From Takakia lepidozioides (taxonomy: Eukaryota; Streptophyta; Takakiopsida; Takakiales; Takakiaceae), in the NCBI GenBank assembly GCA_030704615.1, contig CM060732.1, positions 1,922,001 to 1,986,000 on the forward strand: a stretch of DNA of 64,000 nt, read 5' to 3'. The notes beneath the pieces were generated by a model. It saw nothing but the letters and a program-made list of their open reading frames with translations, was not told the DNA's origin and did no database searches. Numbering within the stretch: the first letter of the stretch is position 1; the number at the start of each line of letters is the position of its first letter. The translations under genes were made by a program, and so were the position numbers. Below are positions 32,608 to 44,593 of the stretch, piece after piece.

Positions 32608-35600
32608 AAACCTCATTGTAGGATGCAAGGCCATCCTTCCAGATCTCTGCAAAGGTCCTAGCCTCTGACATTCATCACACTTCTGACAATACTCGTGTAC
32701 ATCTTTGAACAAAGTAGGCCACCAGTATCCTGCGAGTAGTATCTTTCTACTGGTAGTCTCTTCTCCAAAATGACCTCCAGCCACTCCTTTATGAACTTCC
32801 GCCAAAACTTTATTTACTTCATGGTGGTACAAGCATCGTTTTAGTACTCCATCAGGTCCTAACTTATACATTCTGCTTCCTACCATAGTATAAGGTAAAG
32901 CTTTGATAGCAATTCTCTTCCTCTGCTCCTTACCATAACTAGGTGGGCACTGACCATGAGCAAGGTAGTATCTGATTGGCCACTGCCAATCTAACCAGTC
33001 ATCTGCACTTCCCTGCACCTCCACTGCAAAGAGACTCGCATCTGGTAATTGATCATCTATTCCTGTGGCTGGTTCTCCTTTTGACAATCGTGACAAATGA
33101 TCCGCCACAAGATGCAGTCTCCCAGGCTTGTAAACAACCTCGAACTCAAACTCGTGCAAGATTATCAACCATCTTGCTATTCTTCCGCTTATCAGAGGTT
33201 TGTTTACCAGGTATATCAGAGCCTGGTGATCCACATAGAACATAAACTTCTTGCCCAACAGGTAATGCCTGAATTTCTTCACTGCATAGATCATTGCCAA
33301 TGCTTCTCTTTCCGTTGTGCTATAGTTCCTCTCAGCACTGTTCATCAACCGGCTAGCATAGTACACAGGTGAATCTATATTCCCTGTAACATTCTGGGCT
33401 AACACCGCTCCCAACGCTTCTCCTGATGCATCGCAGTGAACATGGAATACTACATGCCAGTGAGGGTTAATCAGCACAGGTGTAGTTTGTTTCTGACAGT
33501 GTAAGTTCCTCAAATGCCTGTTGACATTCAGCTGTCCCAGGCAACACTGCAATCTTTCTTCAGTAGTTTGCTCAATGGTGCTGCTATTTGTGCATACCTT
33601 TGACAAATCTCTGTAATAACTGGTTTGCCCAAGGAATCTCCGTAGACTTTTAACATTCACTGGTGGTGGAGAGGCTTTAATGGACTCCGTCTTTCTGGGA
33701 TCCACAAGGAGTCCCTTCTTACACACAATGTGTCCCAGAAGCACCCCTGAGTTCACACAGAAAGTACACTTCTCTGGATTCAGGCCCAGACCTCTCATCA
33801 TGCATCTGGCAAACATAACTCCAATTTATGCAAGTGCTCACTCTTAGAGCTGTACACACTGAAATCATCCAAGAATACATGCATGAAATCATCCATACTC
33901 ATGAAAAGATTCACTTATCACTCTCTGAAAGGTCGCTGGTGCATTACAAAGTCCAAAGGGCATGACTTTGTATGCATAAGCCCCCCAGTCTGTGATGAAA
34001 GCTGTTTTCCCTTGGTCTTCTTCTGCCACCTGATGCACTTGATTATAACCACTGAAGCCTCCATGAATGAGTACATCTCATGGCCTGCCACAGTGTCTAA
34101 TACTGCTTTGTGAATGGCAAAGGGAAAGGATCTTTCTTTGTACAAGCATTCAGCTTCTTATAGTTCACACATACTCTTAGTTTGCCATTCTTCTTGGGAA
34201 CTATAACAATGGGTGACAACCAAGTTGTATACTCTATTGGGTATATAAACTTAGCCTCAGCCAACTTCTTTATCTCTTCTCCAACCTTCTGTGCGTAGTT
34301 GGGATTCATTCTATACCTCGCCTGCTTGATTGGTACTGACCCTGGTTCCAGTTCATCTTATGCTGACAGACTTCAGGTGGTATCCCTTTAGATCCTCATA
34401 GCTCCAAGCAATACATCTCTGTATTTGATGAACAAGCTTTTTTTTCGAAGAATTCCGGCTCCAAATCAGCTCCTACTTCACACCATCCTCGGTTCCTCCT
34501 TAGTTCCCACATTTACTTCTCTCTCTCACCTGCTCATCAGCTGTGATTGTCCAACCAGTCACCACTTCATCCTGTAAGCTCACAGTGGCTGGTTCTTCTA
34601 GGATTTCTATTTCTCCTTCTCTCTCTTCATAGAAATGTGATGGGTAATTGCTGGTTTCCTTCCTCTTCAGTTGGTGTTGCTGTCACTACACCACAGCAGA
34701 TACCTCTCAAACAACTTAGGCTTCCAGCCGCATCTCTGCAACCTGCTCCCACTCTGGGTGTGCAGCAAATAGGGTAGCTTCCTGCTCCTCATCCAGTCTC
34801 CTCTCTAGTCAACTCTCTGACTCCTCGAGGTCTTCTTGTAGCAGGTAATCTACTAGATTTCTTTGTGGTAATTTGTATCTCGTGTATCCCATTATGCACG
34901 GTTAGTAACTGAGAATTTCAGTCATGGAATACCCTGGCCTATTTCAGCCACGGTCGTCCCAATAATAAGGAGTAAGCCTCCATGACTTCATCCATTCTAA
35001 TACAGTTACTGTGATCATAAAGATCATTTCTGTATCTGTATCTTAACTCCTCTTATTAATCCCAATGGCTGCACACTTCTTTGATCTGCCATTGTTACTG
35101 TAAATGGGGCTGGTTTCATGTTACTTAGACCAAGCTTCTTCCTTAATTGGTCTGTCATGATATTTACTCCAGAACCACCATCTATCAGTACATCAGTTAG
35201 TTCTGTGCTTCCAATTCTCAATTGGATTACTGGCATAGAATCATCAAAGTCCATGACTGGTTCTCGCCCTTCCCTCCGGCTTCACATTATAACTGGTCAC
35301 CTTGCTGTTCAGGTCTGTGTTTCCTGTCTCTTGGGCAATTCGATTGATTGCTTGATACAGCCTGTGCTACAATAAGGTGCCACAGCTAATAGCTGTCCAA
35401 TGGTAATTTCTGCTTTGGTCTGACATATTACTTCAGCCAAAGTCTCTTCATTACTTTGCATGTCTGCATCTTCTTTTTTCCTTTCTTCCTCACTCCCCTT
35501 CTTTTTCTCCATCCGAATCAGAGAATCTGCCACAGGAATATCAGTACTCTTTTGCATTTCCCTTATAGTATCTGCCACTTCCTTGTGCAGTTCCTTCTCA

Positions 35601-37755
35601 TCTCTCCAAGCCTCTTCATCTTCAGGCATATCATTGCCACTTCCAGTCTCATCTTCTTCCTCTTCTACTGGAGGTATTAGTTTGGCTTTACTTCTTGTTA
35701 CTATCATTGTACTTACTTCTGGTACAACACATGGCCTAACCATGTGAGCTGCCACCACTGGGCCCTCATTCACAGGAGCTCTCATCTCATTCTGGTGTCT
35801 TATCCAGAATGAACAGGCTGCCTTGCGATGTCTTGGCTGATTACAATAGTAACATAGCTCTTCACCATTGGGTCCTCGCCCTTGGTCTGTTCTTGGATTA
35901 TTTCTATAATCCTGATTCCCGGGCTGGTAATTCCCCCTTGGATTACCCTGATAGTTGCCTCTGGAATTTCCTTGGTAATTCCCTCTTGAATTACCTCTCC
36001 CTTCCATGCCATTGTTATAACCACCAGACCTACCATAGTGGTCCTGATCATTGTTTCTTCTTGGCTGGGGCTGCACCTGATGCACCCTTATTTGCCTAGG
36101 TTCTCTTGCAGCTGTCCTTCTGTTGTAGTAACAATTCTCAGTAGAATGGTTATCCATTTTACAGATAGTACAGTGTTTCTCCTTCATGTGGCATTCTGTG
36201 TGGTATGGCCTTCATTCTGGCACTTTTGCACACCATACACCCTTCCTCCAATGTGTTGCAGCCTCTGTGGCATACTTCTTCAAGATTTCTTCCAATTTTT
36301 TTTTCATAGTTATCCCTCTTCAACTTCTCCTTTCTCTTACTCTTTCTTTTTAGTTCTTGCTCTTCTTCTTCATCTGACTCATCCTCAGAGTCCTCCTCTT
36401 CTTTTTTCTCTCTCCTGAGCATTCCCAATTGCTCAATTCTGTTCGCAGTTTCAAATGCCTCCTCCACTGTATTATGGGGTAACATATCCACTTTCTTTTG
36501 CAACTCTGGTCTTAGTCCACTCACAAACCAAGTCTTCTGTAACCCGGGCGCTGGTACTGCAGCCAGCTTTTTCATCATCAATTCCATCTTCTCCATATAC
36601 TCTTCAACAGTTTCATGCTTCTTCTGCTTCAGCTGTTGTAAACTTCCATACACTTCATCCTCAGTTTTACTTGTCCTGAACCTATTTCGAAATGCTCTAT
36701 TCAAGCCATTCCAGGTTAGGAAATGATTATCAGGAAATCTTGCATACCATTCACTTGCTTTCTTGATAAGTGAACAAGGAAACAGTCTCATCTTGGCATC
36801 ATCGCCATTCTCATTGTTCACTATACACATGTGCTCAAATTGGCTAATGTGTACATCGGGATCCCATTTTCCTGAATATATTGGAAAGGGTGGTTTTGCC
36901 CGTGTTGGTTGTAACGCCATCTGTGGCCCTACCTTCTGCCCACTGACAGGTGCTGGCACCCTTGCTGGTGCTGGTCCTTCTGGACCTGTTGTTTTTGTGG
37001 TGGATCTTCCACCAAGTGGTGGCCCTTGAGCACTCCCTTGCTTCTGGCCCCACGATATTCACAGTATCCAGCTTCAGTTGCACTACTTCCCACACTCCCT
37101 GTCCCCCCAGAGCCAGATCCAGGCAGCCCGCCTGATCCCCCTGAGCCGACACCTTCGTTGGCCTGTGATCCAAGTGCTCCACTTGATCCAGGTCCAACGG
37201 GTTGGGATGTCCTGGTTTAGTCTCAACCTCAGCTGTTGGGTCTACTTCTTCATATTCTTCCTCTTCTAATTTCTTCTCTCTGTTTTCATCCTCCAAGTTC
37301 TGCCCTTGGGTTTCTTCTTCACTCATGTAACTCAACTGTAATGGTGTTGGAGAGTCTGAACTCTCCGTTGGCTCTGCCACATCCTCTTCTCTTCTCCTTC
37401 TTCACCTTCTGCTTCAGAAACTGGAGTTCCTGCTTTTGGTGTTCCATGCCAACTCTTATCAAAGATTTCTGTCAAGTCTTTTATCCAAGGATGTACCTCA
37501 GATCTTTCACCTCGTGATTGATCTTCTTCCTGTACCAATTCCCTTAGTCTTTCTTGCAAAGAAACAGAAGGAGTGGCATCCAACTCTAGTTCTTCCGGTA
37601 TAGGTGATGCACTCTTTGATCTTGGTGGTGTGAGAGAGTCCAGATGATTCCCCTATGTCTATTCCTCTCTCCCAAAGATATGGATAATTAGCTTTCAGAT
37701 AGCTTTCTCTTTTTGCTGAATATCTCTGTCGTCTAGCTTCTCTTTCATCACTCAT
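32608..37755 (-). pseudogene. Gypsy gag-pol main part, element C
   Basis: Gag from the ATG at 37755 (MSDEREARRQ) through zinc knuckles, protease (LIDGGSGVNIM, near 35155-35185), RT, RNase H and the HHCC region of integrase, collinear with element A. Many small indels break the frame (for example near 33520, 33900, 34380-34520, 36330, 37050). Functional motifs damaged in element A are intact here: CTICKMDNHSTENC and CYYC in the knuckles, Ser in the protease. A different knuckle glycine is changed to Arg (CYYCNQPRHRKAAC). The insertion at 32607 removes the rest of integrase. Confidence 0.88.
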
Positions 37756-37776
37756 GTCCCATGTCTTTCATTTCTT

Positions 37777-38300
37777 TTAATGTGGCAATAACCAAAACTC
37801 TCTTCTGTAATATCTCTCGTATATGCCTGGGTTTCTTTCAAGCTTCAATGCACCCTTGGCTATACTTGAAGTCTCCGTTACCATATAACCATATGGCAAA
37901 CAAGTCTGAAAAGCTGTTCTTGGTGTGAGTTTGATCCACAAAATATCCTTTGGAATCCAATTTTTTACCAGTACCAGCTCTTCATGCATATGAGTATAAA
38001 CATTCACCTTTCTTTCTTCCCAGCCTTCAAACTCTACTCGTTTAATGGATAGCAATGCTATCACATAAACCAATGTTGGTAACCAACGTGCTCTTCCTCT
38101 ACAGGCTACCTGATAAATCTTTATCACTCCTTTTCTCCAGACCCCATTCTGGATCAGCATCATGCACTCGTTTAAGAATATTTTCTTTACAACCGTCTGG
38201 CAATTCCAAGAACCTTTGAAAGAATTGTTTGGACAATCTTTCTTCCTTCGTTCCACAGGGAATTTGATTCACTTCAAATTCTTTAATGGTCCAACCACCA
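37777..38300 (-). pseudogene. Leader ORF of element C
   Basis: Same protein as 7280-7774, with a frame change near 38130-38256 splitting it. It lies between the primer binding site and gag. The N-terminal part (QPDVTGIWWDHGGW...) is present, unlike in element A. Confidence 0.55.
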
Positions 38301-38347
38301 TGATCCCACCAGATGCCTGTCACATCTGGTTGTTCATGTCCCAGGTC

Positions 38348-38364
38348 CCCCAGTATGGTCGCCA
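38348..38364 (-). promoter_or_regulatory. Primer binding site, tRNA-Arg type
   Basis: Two bases inside the LTR edge, the minus strand reads TGGCGACCATACTGGGG. From memory of plant tRNA-Arg(ACG), the perfect complement would be TGGCGACTCCACTGGGG, a 14 of 17 match with the three mismatches clustered. tRNA-Arg priming is typical of Ogre/Tat elements. The same site lies at 14226-14242 in fragment B. Confidence 0.6.
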
Positions 38365-38366
38365 AA

Positions 38367-39388
38367 TGTCGCGCGGCTTTTACTCACCCATCCCTTCGCT
38401 ATTCGAGGCGGAAACTCCAAGATTGAAGAGTTGGAAATCTCTAAGTACTCAGCCCGCGCAGAACAATCAGTCATGACCTACAGCTAGTGTATCATGGGGG
38501 TGTTTCCTATTTGTTTCCCTTTTGGTATTCATGTTAACTATCTTACCATTGATAATTAAGTATCAGTTTGCTTTATCAATCTATTGGATTCAACTCATCC
38601 ATTCATTCCACAGCTTCACTCAGATCTCTCTACACAGTGTGTTTGTATCGTAAAGTATCCGATTATGATTTATCAGGTATCAGGCCGAAGCCATTGTGCT
38701 CTAATCTGCTCTACTCATCATCTCTCTATCTTCACTTCCGTTCTTTATCTCTGCCCGATCCCCTCTCCTCTATCACCCAGAAGTCCTCCTCCGAATGCTC
38801 CCCTTCATTCCCCGTTCTCCCTTTATCTTCCTATCCGCGGTTCTAACCGTTTCCCTCACTAACCGTGTCTGTGAACTAACATGTTCCCTTCGCATGTGTT
38901 GTTCCCCACAGTCGTTCCCTGTCCTACTCTTCGTTCCCTATGATCGTGACAGCTGTGTCAAGCTGTGACTGGCTGTGTGAAACTGTGACGGGCTGTGACT
39001 GGCTGTGCGACTGTGTTTGGCTGTGTCGGGCTGTGACTGGCTGTGTGGCTGTGCCGGGCTGTGTCGGCTGTGTCGGCTGTGTCTGCTGTGACGACTGTGA
39101 CGGGCTGTGTTGGCTGTGTTGGCTGTGACGACTGTGATGGGCTGTGTTGGCTGTGACGACTGTGACGGGCTGTGTTGGCTGTGTCGGCTGTGTCGGCTGT
39201 GTCTGCTGTGACGACTGTGACGACTGTGTTGGCTGTGTTGGCTGTGACGACTGTGACGGGCTGTGTAACCCCCCTCTACAGTGCGCTGTTGTCACCCCTA
39301 AGGCTCCTGTTGGTCTCAGTCTGTGCAAAAATTAAGGGTACCCTACAGATCCCGTATAAGTGTCTAAGTCCCCGACAGTCCTCTAACA
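38367..39388 (-). repeat. 5' LTR of element C (1022 bp)
   Basis: TG...CA ends, collinear with 16301-17292 and nearly identical outside the minisatellite. GGCTGTG tract at about 38948-39268. On the minus strand the LTR end adjoins the primer binding site. Confidence 0.9.
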
Positions 39389-40499
39389 ATTGTGAATATT
39401 TGTGTATGAGAAATATACGATACGATGCTAGGGATATAGTGCAATCGATGTCATTTTACTGCCCAAATGACAAGTCAAGAGCAACAATGCACTGAGGCAT
39501 AGGCAGTTTTGCTTTAACAAGGATAGGTTGAAGACAGATGTGTTGCTAAGTATAATAGCTGACTTTCAAGAAATCGATGAACTGAGATTGATTGAATAGA
39601 TAAGTGCGGGCTTTGATTGTTATGGTTGTGTTAGGAGTGTGCTTAGGCCCTTCAGCTTTTAGCACTGTGTTTATTGCCCTTTAAACATCTATTTTGTACC
39701 TGCAGGTTGAGAGTGGGGAGGAGCTGCTGACACACGGTAGTACCCACAGTTGTGGAGTAGAGGCACAAATGGCCCTCAAACATTGTCAGAGGCCAAGAGA
39801 TAACGCGACAGAGAGAAATGTGCAGGGCTATCCACAGCTTGTGGAGTACCAGCATGGAAACATGTAAGAGACTGATTGTGGTTTATTCCTTGACACAATG
39901 TCAAGGACAATGTGGTGAGCGCACCTTCTTCAACCTTTTGGCAGTCTGTTTTGCCCTCTCATCATTAGGGTTGGGGTATTTGCTGGAAGAACTTCACGCT
40001 GTCAGTATGAGCTGAAGGACTGTCAAGCAGGGATAGCTGAAAGACTAGGGATAGAGGTCCAGATTCATCCAAGAGGACCGGGTTTCAGATGTAAGATTAC
40101 TTCTGATTCCCTGTGGATCAATAGCTACAAGAAATCTGCGTGGGTAGATGGTCAACTAGAAACATAAGCGGCAGCAGCACAATTGATAGACAAGGCACTG
40201 CTAATGAAGGCACCTTCAACACATTTCAGCCTGTTTTCCCCTGTTATCAGAGTCGTACCTAAATTTTCGTGTTGAATTCTGCAAATTAGCTGGTTGAGTG
40301 AACCTTTGATTGCTTGGAGTGACTGACATGATACGGCCAACATGTGACAACAGGGAAGTTTCCAGAAACAAGTAACAGAGACGTTCGGAGAAGCTGTGGA
40401 ATGGATACTTTTCTGACCGCAGTCATCAATGGTGGGACAATTGAGGCAAAAAGGTGAATGCCTGTGGGATTACAGAGAGTAGCAGATGCAATAGGCCAA
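39389..40499 (+). other. PPR-associated repeat, non-coding
   Basis: No intact gene. Contains pieces related to 15640-15900 (about 39950-40110 and 40215-40300). At 40395-40450 a short frame reads KLWNGYFSD...QWWDN followed by TGA, related to the piece at 41115-41171. Confidence 0.5.
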
Positions 40500-41175
40500 T
40501 GACCTAGGATCAAATGATGGGGGAAGGGGTGAAGCCCAACCACATCACATTTGTGTGCATTTGTAATGCATGTGCAAGCCTGGAAGCCCTGGAAAAGGGC
40601 AAAGAGGTCCATAGTGACATTGTCAGAGCTGGATTGTACTTGATGTCATTCTGAAGTACAATACCCTGGTGGACATGTATCCAAAATGCGGGTGCATCAA
40701 GGATGCAAAGGGAGTGTTTGATAGTATGGCTGAACAAGATATGGTGTCATGGAATGCCATGCTTGCAGGATATGCACAACAGGGGCGCGAGATGGAGACA
40801 AGACCTATGAGCAAATGATGGGGGAAGGGGTGAAGTGTAACCGGATCACGTTTGTGTGTTTGCAATGCTTGTGCAAGCCTGGCAGGTTCCCTGGAAAAGG
40901 GCAAAGAGATGCATGGTGACATCATCAAATCTGGAATTGCACCTGTCATTCTAAACACTGCCCTGGTGGACATGTATGCCAAATGTGGGTGCATTGAGGA
41001 TGCAAAGGGAGTGTTCGACAGTATGGCTGAACGACATGTGGTATTGTGGAGTGATGATTGCAGGATATGCATAGCAAGGGCGCGGGATGGAGGCTTTGGA
41101 GACTTAGGGGCAAATGACAAGAAGCTGTGGAATGATTACTTTTCTGATCCTAGTCAATGGTGGGACAATTGAGGC
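40500..41175 (+). pseudogene. PPR protein debris ending in a WWDN motif
   Basis: At least three PPR blocks in shifting frames: GVKPNHITFVCICNACASLEALEKGKEVH, MYPKCGCIKDAKGVFDSM with DMVSWNAMLAGYAQQG, and MYAKCGCIEDAKGVFDSM. (No single block is complete.) The last frame runs into KLWNDYFSDPSQWWDN and a TGA where related proteins have Arg. That W-rich end resembles the PDF motif of plant organellar single-stranded DNA-binding (OSB) proteins, a tentative match. The pseudogene is decayed by indels and stops. Confidence 0.7.
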
Positions 41176-41600
41176 AAAAAGGTGAATGCCTGTTACATTT
41201 CAGAGAGTAGCAGATGCAATATCAGCATAGGAACTAGTGTGATAAGCTGAGTTGGGTGTTTCCTAGAACAAATATAGGCTACTTAGCAACAAGGCAAGGA
41301 TGAATGCATCATTTGTGCATAGGCATGGATACCTGAAGGAGCAGAGATAGAATGTGGGTCCAGATTCATCCAAGGGGTCAGATTTCAAGCACAAGATTAC
41401 CTATGATTCCCTGTGGATCATAGCTATAAGAAACCTTGGGTTCTTGATCTGTTGTCAAAGTCTGAAGTCTTGCATTATGAGGATCAGAAATGCTTGGCAG
41501 CTTACCTGCACGAGGCCTTGACCTTTAGGCAATCCCCTGAGCAGTAGTTGCGTTTGGGCTACTATTGTATGTAGTTGGTTGCTAGTCCAGCACTTCTAAG
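41176..41600 (+). other. PPR-associated repeat tail
   Basis: Related to 15740-15930 (shared GTGGGTCCAGATTCATCCAA region). No gene seen. Confidence 0.45.
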
Positions 41601-41639
41601 GAGTTTTGATATATACTTCTATGTATTTGGGAGTTGGGA

Positions 41640-42714
41640 TGACAGTTCAAGGTGGGAGATCATGTTCGGCTACTTGATGTCAACAACAAACGCACCAAGG
41701 TTGGATGTGGACTTTTTGTTGGTCTGCAAAGGAGCGTGGTGGGTGACCGGTACCCTGTGGTGCCACTCCATTATGCTGCTCTATCCATCAAAGAGGTGAG
41801 CATAAGTAATTCTCCTCTGAGAGAGTTGGGGCAGGTGGTAGGAAACACCACAATTTGGAGCCTGAAGCTCCTGAAACATGATGCAATGTAGTTGAGAATA
41901 TGCCACCGTGGTGATATATAAATAGAGCTCTTCAATTGTAGGAGTACTAGTGGACTACTGCCCCTATGTGGGCTTGGGTTTTTGGGACTTGTAGCTTTTG
42001 AGGCTTGGTTATTTATCCATGTGGCCTTTCAGGCTTCTTGATTGTAGAGCCTTTGTGGCATCCATGGGAACATTTTTCCCATTGGATTTTTGCAGTATAA
42101 GTGACATCAGAGACAATCTATGTATTTGTGTGAAATTCTTTCATTCAATTAAATATATTGTTTTGTATAGTTAAACACATATGAATATCAAAACGATAAA
42201 TAAAATTTACATGAAATTAATAAATAAAATAGCATTAATGGTTTTATAAACTAATTGAATAAAGACATGTCTTAGATGACCTACCAGAACCAGAACAAAG
42301 CTATAGTGATGGAGTCATATTTGTAGTCATGAAATATGCCACATGCTACCCTCAGTGATGTAGTGAGTAATGATATACTCATAAGTGTAGTCATATACAT
42401 CCGTGGGGTCACACGTGTCATGGAGAGACCTCTTCATGTTGGCGCTCATCTGTAGTGACGTAGTCGTAAGTGTAGTCATGACACGTAGCCTTGTAGTCGT
42501 ATAATTATGACTACAACACTACACCCTACGCCACTTTGAGTCGTTGGGCAGGTGCCACGTCTGCAATGATGCCCATCACTTCGCACTTATCACTCCGCAG
42601 TGATGGTAGAACTGACTTCGTGTTTGTCACTGCATAGTGATGTAGTCATAATCGCACTTATCATTGCAAATGTAGTGATATTTGCAGTCATAAAAACGAT
42701 AATCTGTACTAGTG
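41640..42714 (+). mobile_element. Possible 3' end of a CACTA-like transposon
   Basis: A short frame at about 41645-41890 (DVNNKRTKVGCGLFVGLQ ... YPVVPLHYAALSIKEV) resembles the C-terminal domain found in plant En/Spm-type proteins. It is followed by AT-rich sequence and then, from about 42300, many short direct and inverted copies of GTAGTCAT and GTAGTGA, ending in CTGTACTAGTG at 42714. Subterminal repeats and a terminal TAGTG (inverse of CACTA) fit a CACTA right end. No left end was found. Element P copy 1 begins directly after it. Confidence 0.35.
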
Positions 42715-42745
42715 AGAGGTACTCACGGACCAAGGGAGGGAATTC

Positions 42746-43587
42746 TTGGGGGAGTTTCAGGCTTTGTGTGATAAAGCCTTGATAGACCACCGTACCACTT
42801 CTCGGGACCATCCTGAGGCCGATGGCTTGGCAGAGAGAGTGGTTCAGACAGTGAAGAGGGGTTTGCGCAAGTATGGCTTGCAAAATGGACACCTAAGAGA
42901 CTGGGATCTTCAGGTACCTTGGTTAGCCATGGGCTACAGGTTTAGCAAGCAAATATCACTTGCCTCATTCTCACCATATTTCCTTCTCTTTGGCCGAGAG
43001 CCGGATTTGCCTGCATCTATTCGCAGGGAGGCTACAGTAGTCATCAACCTTGATGATCCGGATATGTGGACACAAACATGTGCCCAACAGGCAGAGTTGT
43101 TCAAGAGGGTCATGCCTATGGCTTTTGAGAACCTTGCTATTGCCCAACACCGAGACACATTGAGGTATGCCACTATACGTGGAGGGGGATATCGGCTAGG
43201 TGTTCGGCGTTTCCACCCTGGGGACTATGTGTATCTGCAACAGACAGCGCTACGACCTTGGAAGTCACAGCAAGATGTGTGATTCTAAGGGTCAGGGAGG
43301 TGTTGCCTTCAGGAGTGTTGATTCTGGAGGGTTGAGATGGCATGGTATGGAAGGACCATGTGCGTAATTGTGCACCATATCACCTTCCACATGTGGGTGG
43401 GAGGATAGATCCCAACCTTGCAATGGTACTTGCAGGATTGCGTTGCATGCTATGTGGGCATGCTCGTGGTGCCACCACTATGCTGGAGTGTGATCGATGC
43501 TCAAGAGGTTGGCACATGGGATGCTTGACACCACCTCTTGAGAGGGTTCCTGATGGAGATTGGTTATGTCCACATTGCTTGGGATAG
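42746..43587 (+). pseudogene. Integrase C-terminus with PHD finger, copy 1
   Basis: Reads EFQALCDKALIDHRTTSRDHPEADGLAERVV (catalytic Glu region; quoted in part), then GDYVYLQQT, a frame change near 43250, and a PHD finger at 43445-43578: Cys-X2-Cys-X11-Cys-X2-Cys-X4-His-X2-Cys-X14-Cys-X2-Cys ending WLCPHCLG and a stop. PHD fingers bind histone H3 tails; here it occupies the place where chromoviruses have a chromodomain, which suggests a role in choosing insertion sites. All eight metal ligands are present. Confidence 0.8.
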
Positions 43588-43847
43588 TGGCAGTGGATAT
43601 GACTAGTGGCAGCTAACAAGACATGGGAGGCCAAGCTCATAGGAGTCAATACCGAAGATCTCTGGCTCAAGTTTACAGGTTGCAAGACGGCGACTAATGA
43701 TGATGCAACTTATGTACCCGGCCTCTTGATCTATCGAGTTTGAGTGTAGTAGGGATAGTAGTGGAGGACTTAGTGAGGCTATGGCCACTATCACATCTTG
43801 TGGCTACCTGGACTTAGAAGGACCTAAGCGCCAGCTAGAGGGGCGAT

Positions 43848-44593
43848 AGTGATGGACTAGTGGTAGCCTAGTGGTGGCTAGTGGCAGCCTAGTGGTGGAC
43901 TAGTGGCTGCACTAGTGGTGACTAGTGGTTATCTAGTGGCAGCCTAGTGGTGCACTAGTGGTGGACTAGTGATAGACTAGTGTTTGGTGTGCACATGTGT
44001 TGTGTTGGTTTTGGACAGCGATGTAGTTGTGTAGCAATATGTATGCACACGACAGCTGTCAAGTTATTTTACCACTAGTGTGAAGTTAGCTAGGAAATAA
44101 CTAGCTTTTATATATTGACATTTGGGATTGATCCAAGTGTCAATCCAGGGGCCAATACATGTTTGGGCACCTGACGTTGTTATCTTTACGGCAGATTGCG
44201 GTGGGTTCATCTTTGTCGAGTTGAGCCTCACCGCGTCTAGCTATGGTGCCGTAGTGTGGATTCTCCATGGCTTGGGGTGCACTTGGCTCAACTTAATATA
44301 TGAGTGATGTTTTCATGTGCAAGGAGTTTGAGAGAGCTTCTGTGCTTGTGTCATTCCTTTCCTTATCATAGTGATGGACTAGTGGCAGCCTAGTGGTGGA
44401 CTAGTGGCTGCACTAGTGGGCTAGTGGCACCTAGTGATGGACTAGTGGCTGCACTAGTGGCTAGTGGCAGCCTAGTGGTGGACTAGTGGCTGCACTAGTG
44501 GTGGACTAGTGATAGACTAGTGTTTGGTGTGCACATGTGTTGTGTGGTTTTGGACAGCGATGTAGTTATGTAGCGATATGTATGCGCACGACA
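43848..44593 (+). repeat. LTR of element P copy 1
   Basis: Starts TGATGGACTAG after the polypurine-like tract and probably ends GCGCACGACA. It is built as A-B-A: about 200 bp beginning TGATGGACTAGTGG and ending CACGACA appear at both ends (43848-44051 and 44371-44593) around a different 320-bp middle. Part A holds a CTAGTGG minisatellite. The copy 2 LTR has the same A-B-A plan. No gene. Confidence 0.5.

Larger units (their letters stand above)
16301..39388 (-). mobile_element. Gypsy retroelement C, both LTRs, interrupted
   Basis: Minus-strand element: 5' LTR 39388-38367, primer site 38364-38348, leader ORF, gag-pol 37755-32608, then after an insertion pol 22528-21640, spacer and minisatellite, downstream ORF 20963-17331, polypurine tract 17308-17295, 3' LTR 17292-16301. 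The two pol pieces are halves of one gene: the left piece stops at the element A equivalent of about 2015 and the right piece restarts at 2121, so only about 106 bp are missing around the insertion. Flanking bases GTTGT and ATTGT look like a 5-bp target duplication with one change. Without the insertion the element is about 13 kb. The two LTRs are very similar, apart from length changes in the minisatellite and small indels, which supports one insertion event. Confidence 0.8.
42717..44593 (+). mobile_element. Gypsy element P, copy 1, 3' fragment
   Basis: Starts abruptly inside integrase (GGTACTCACGGACC, matching 53245 in copy 2), continues through the integrase C-terminus and PHD finger, a polypurine-like tract AGCTAGAGGGGCGA, and an LTR from 43848. 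The 5' side is lost at the CACTA-like end. Confidence 0.75.
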
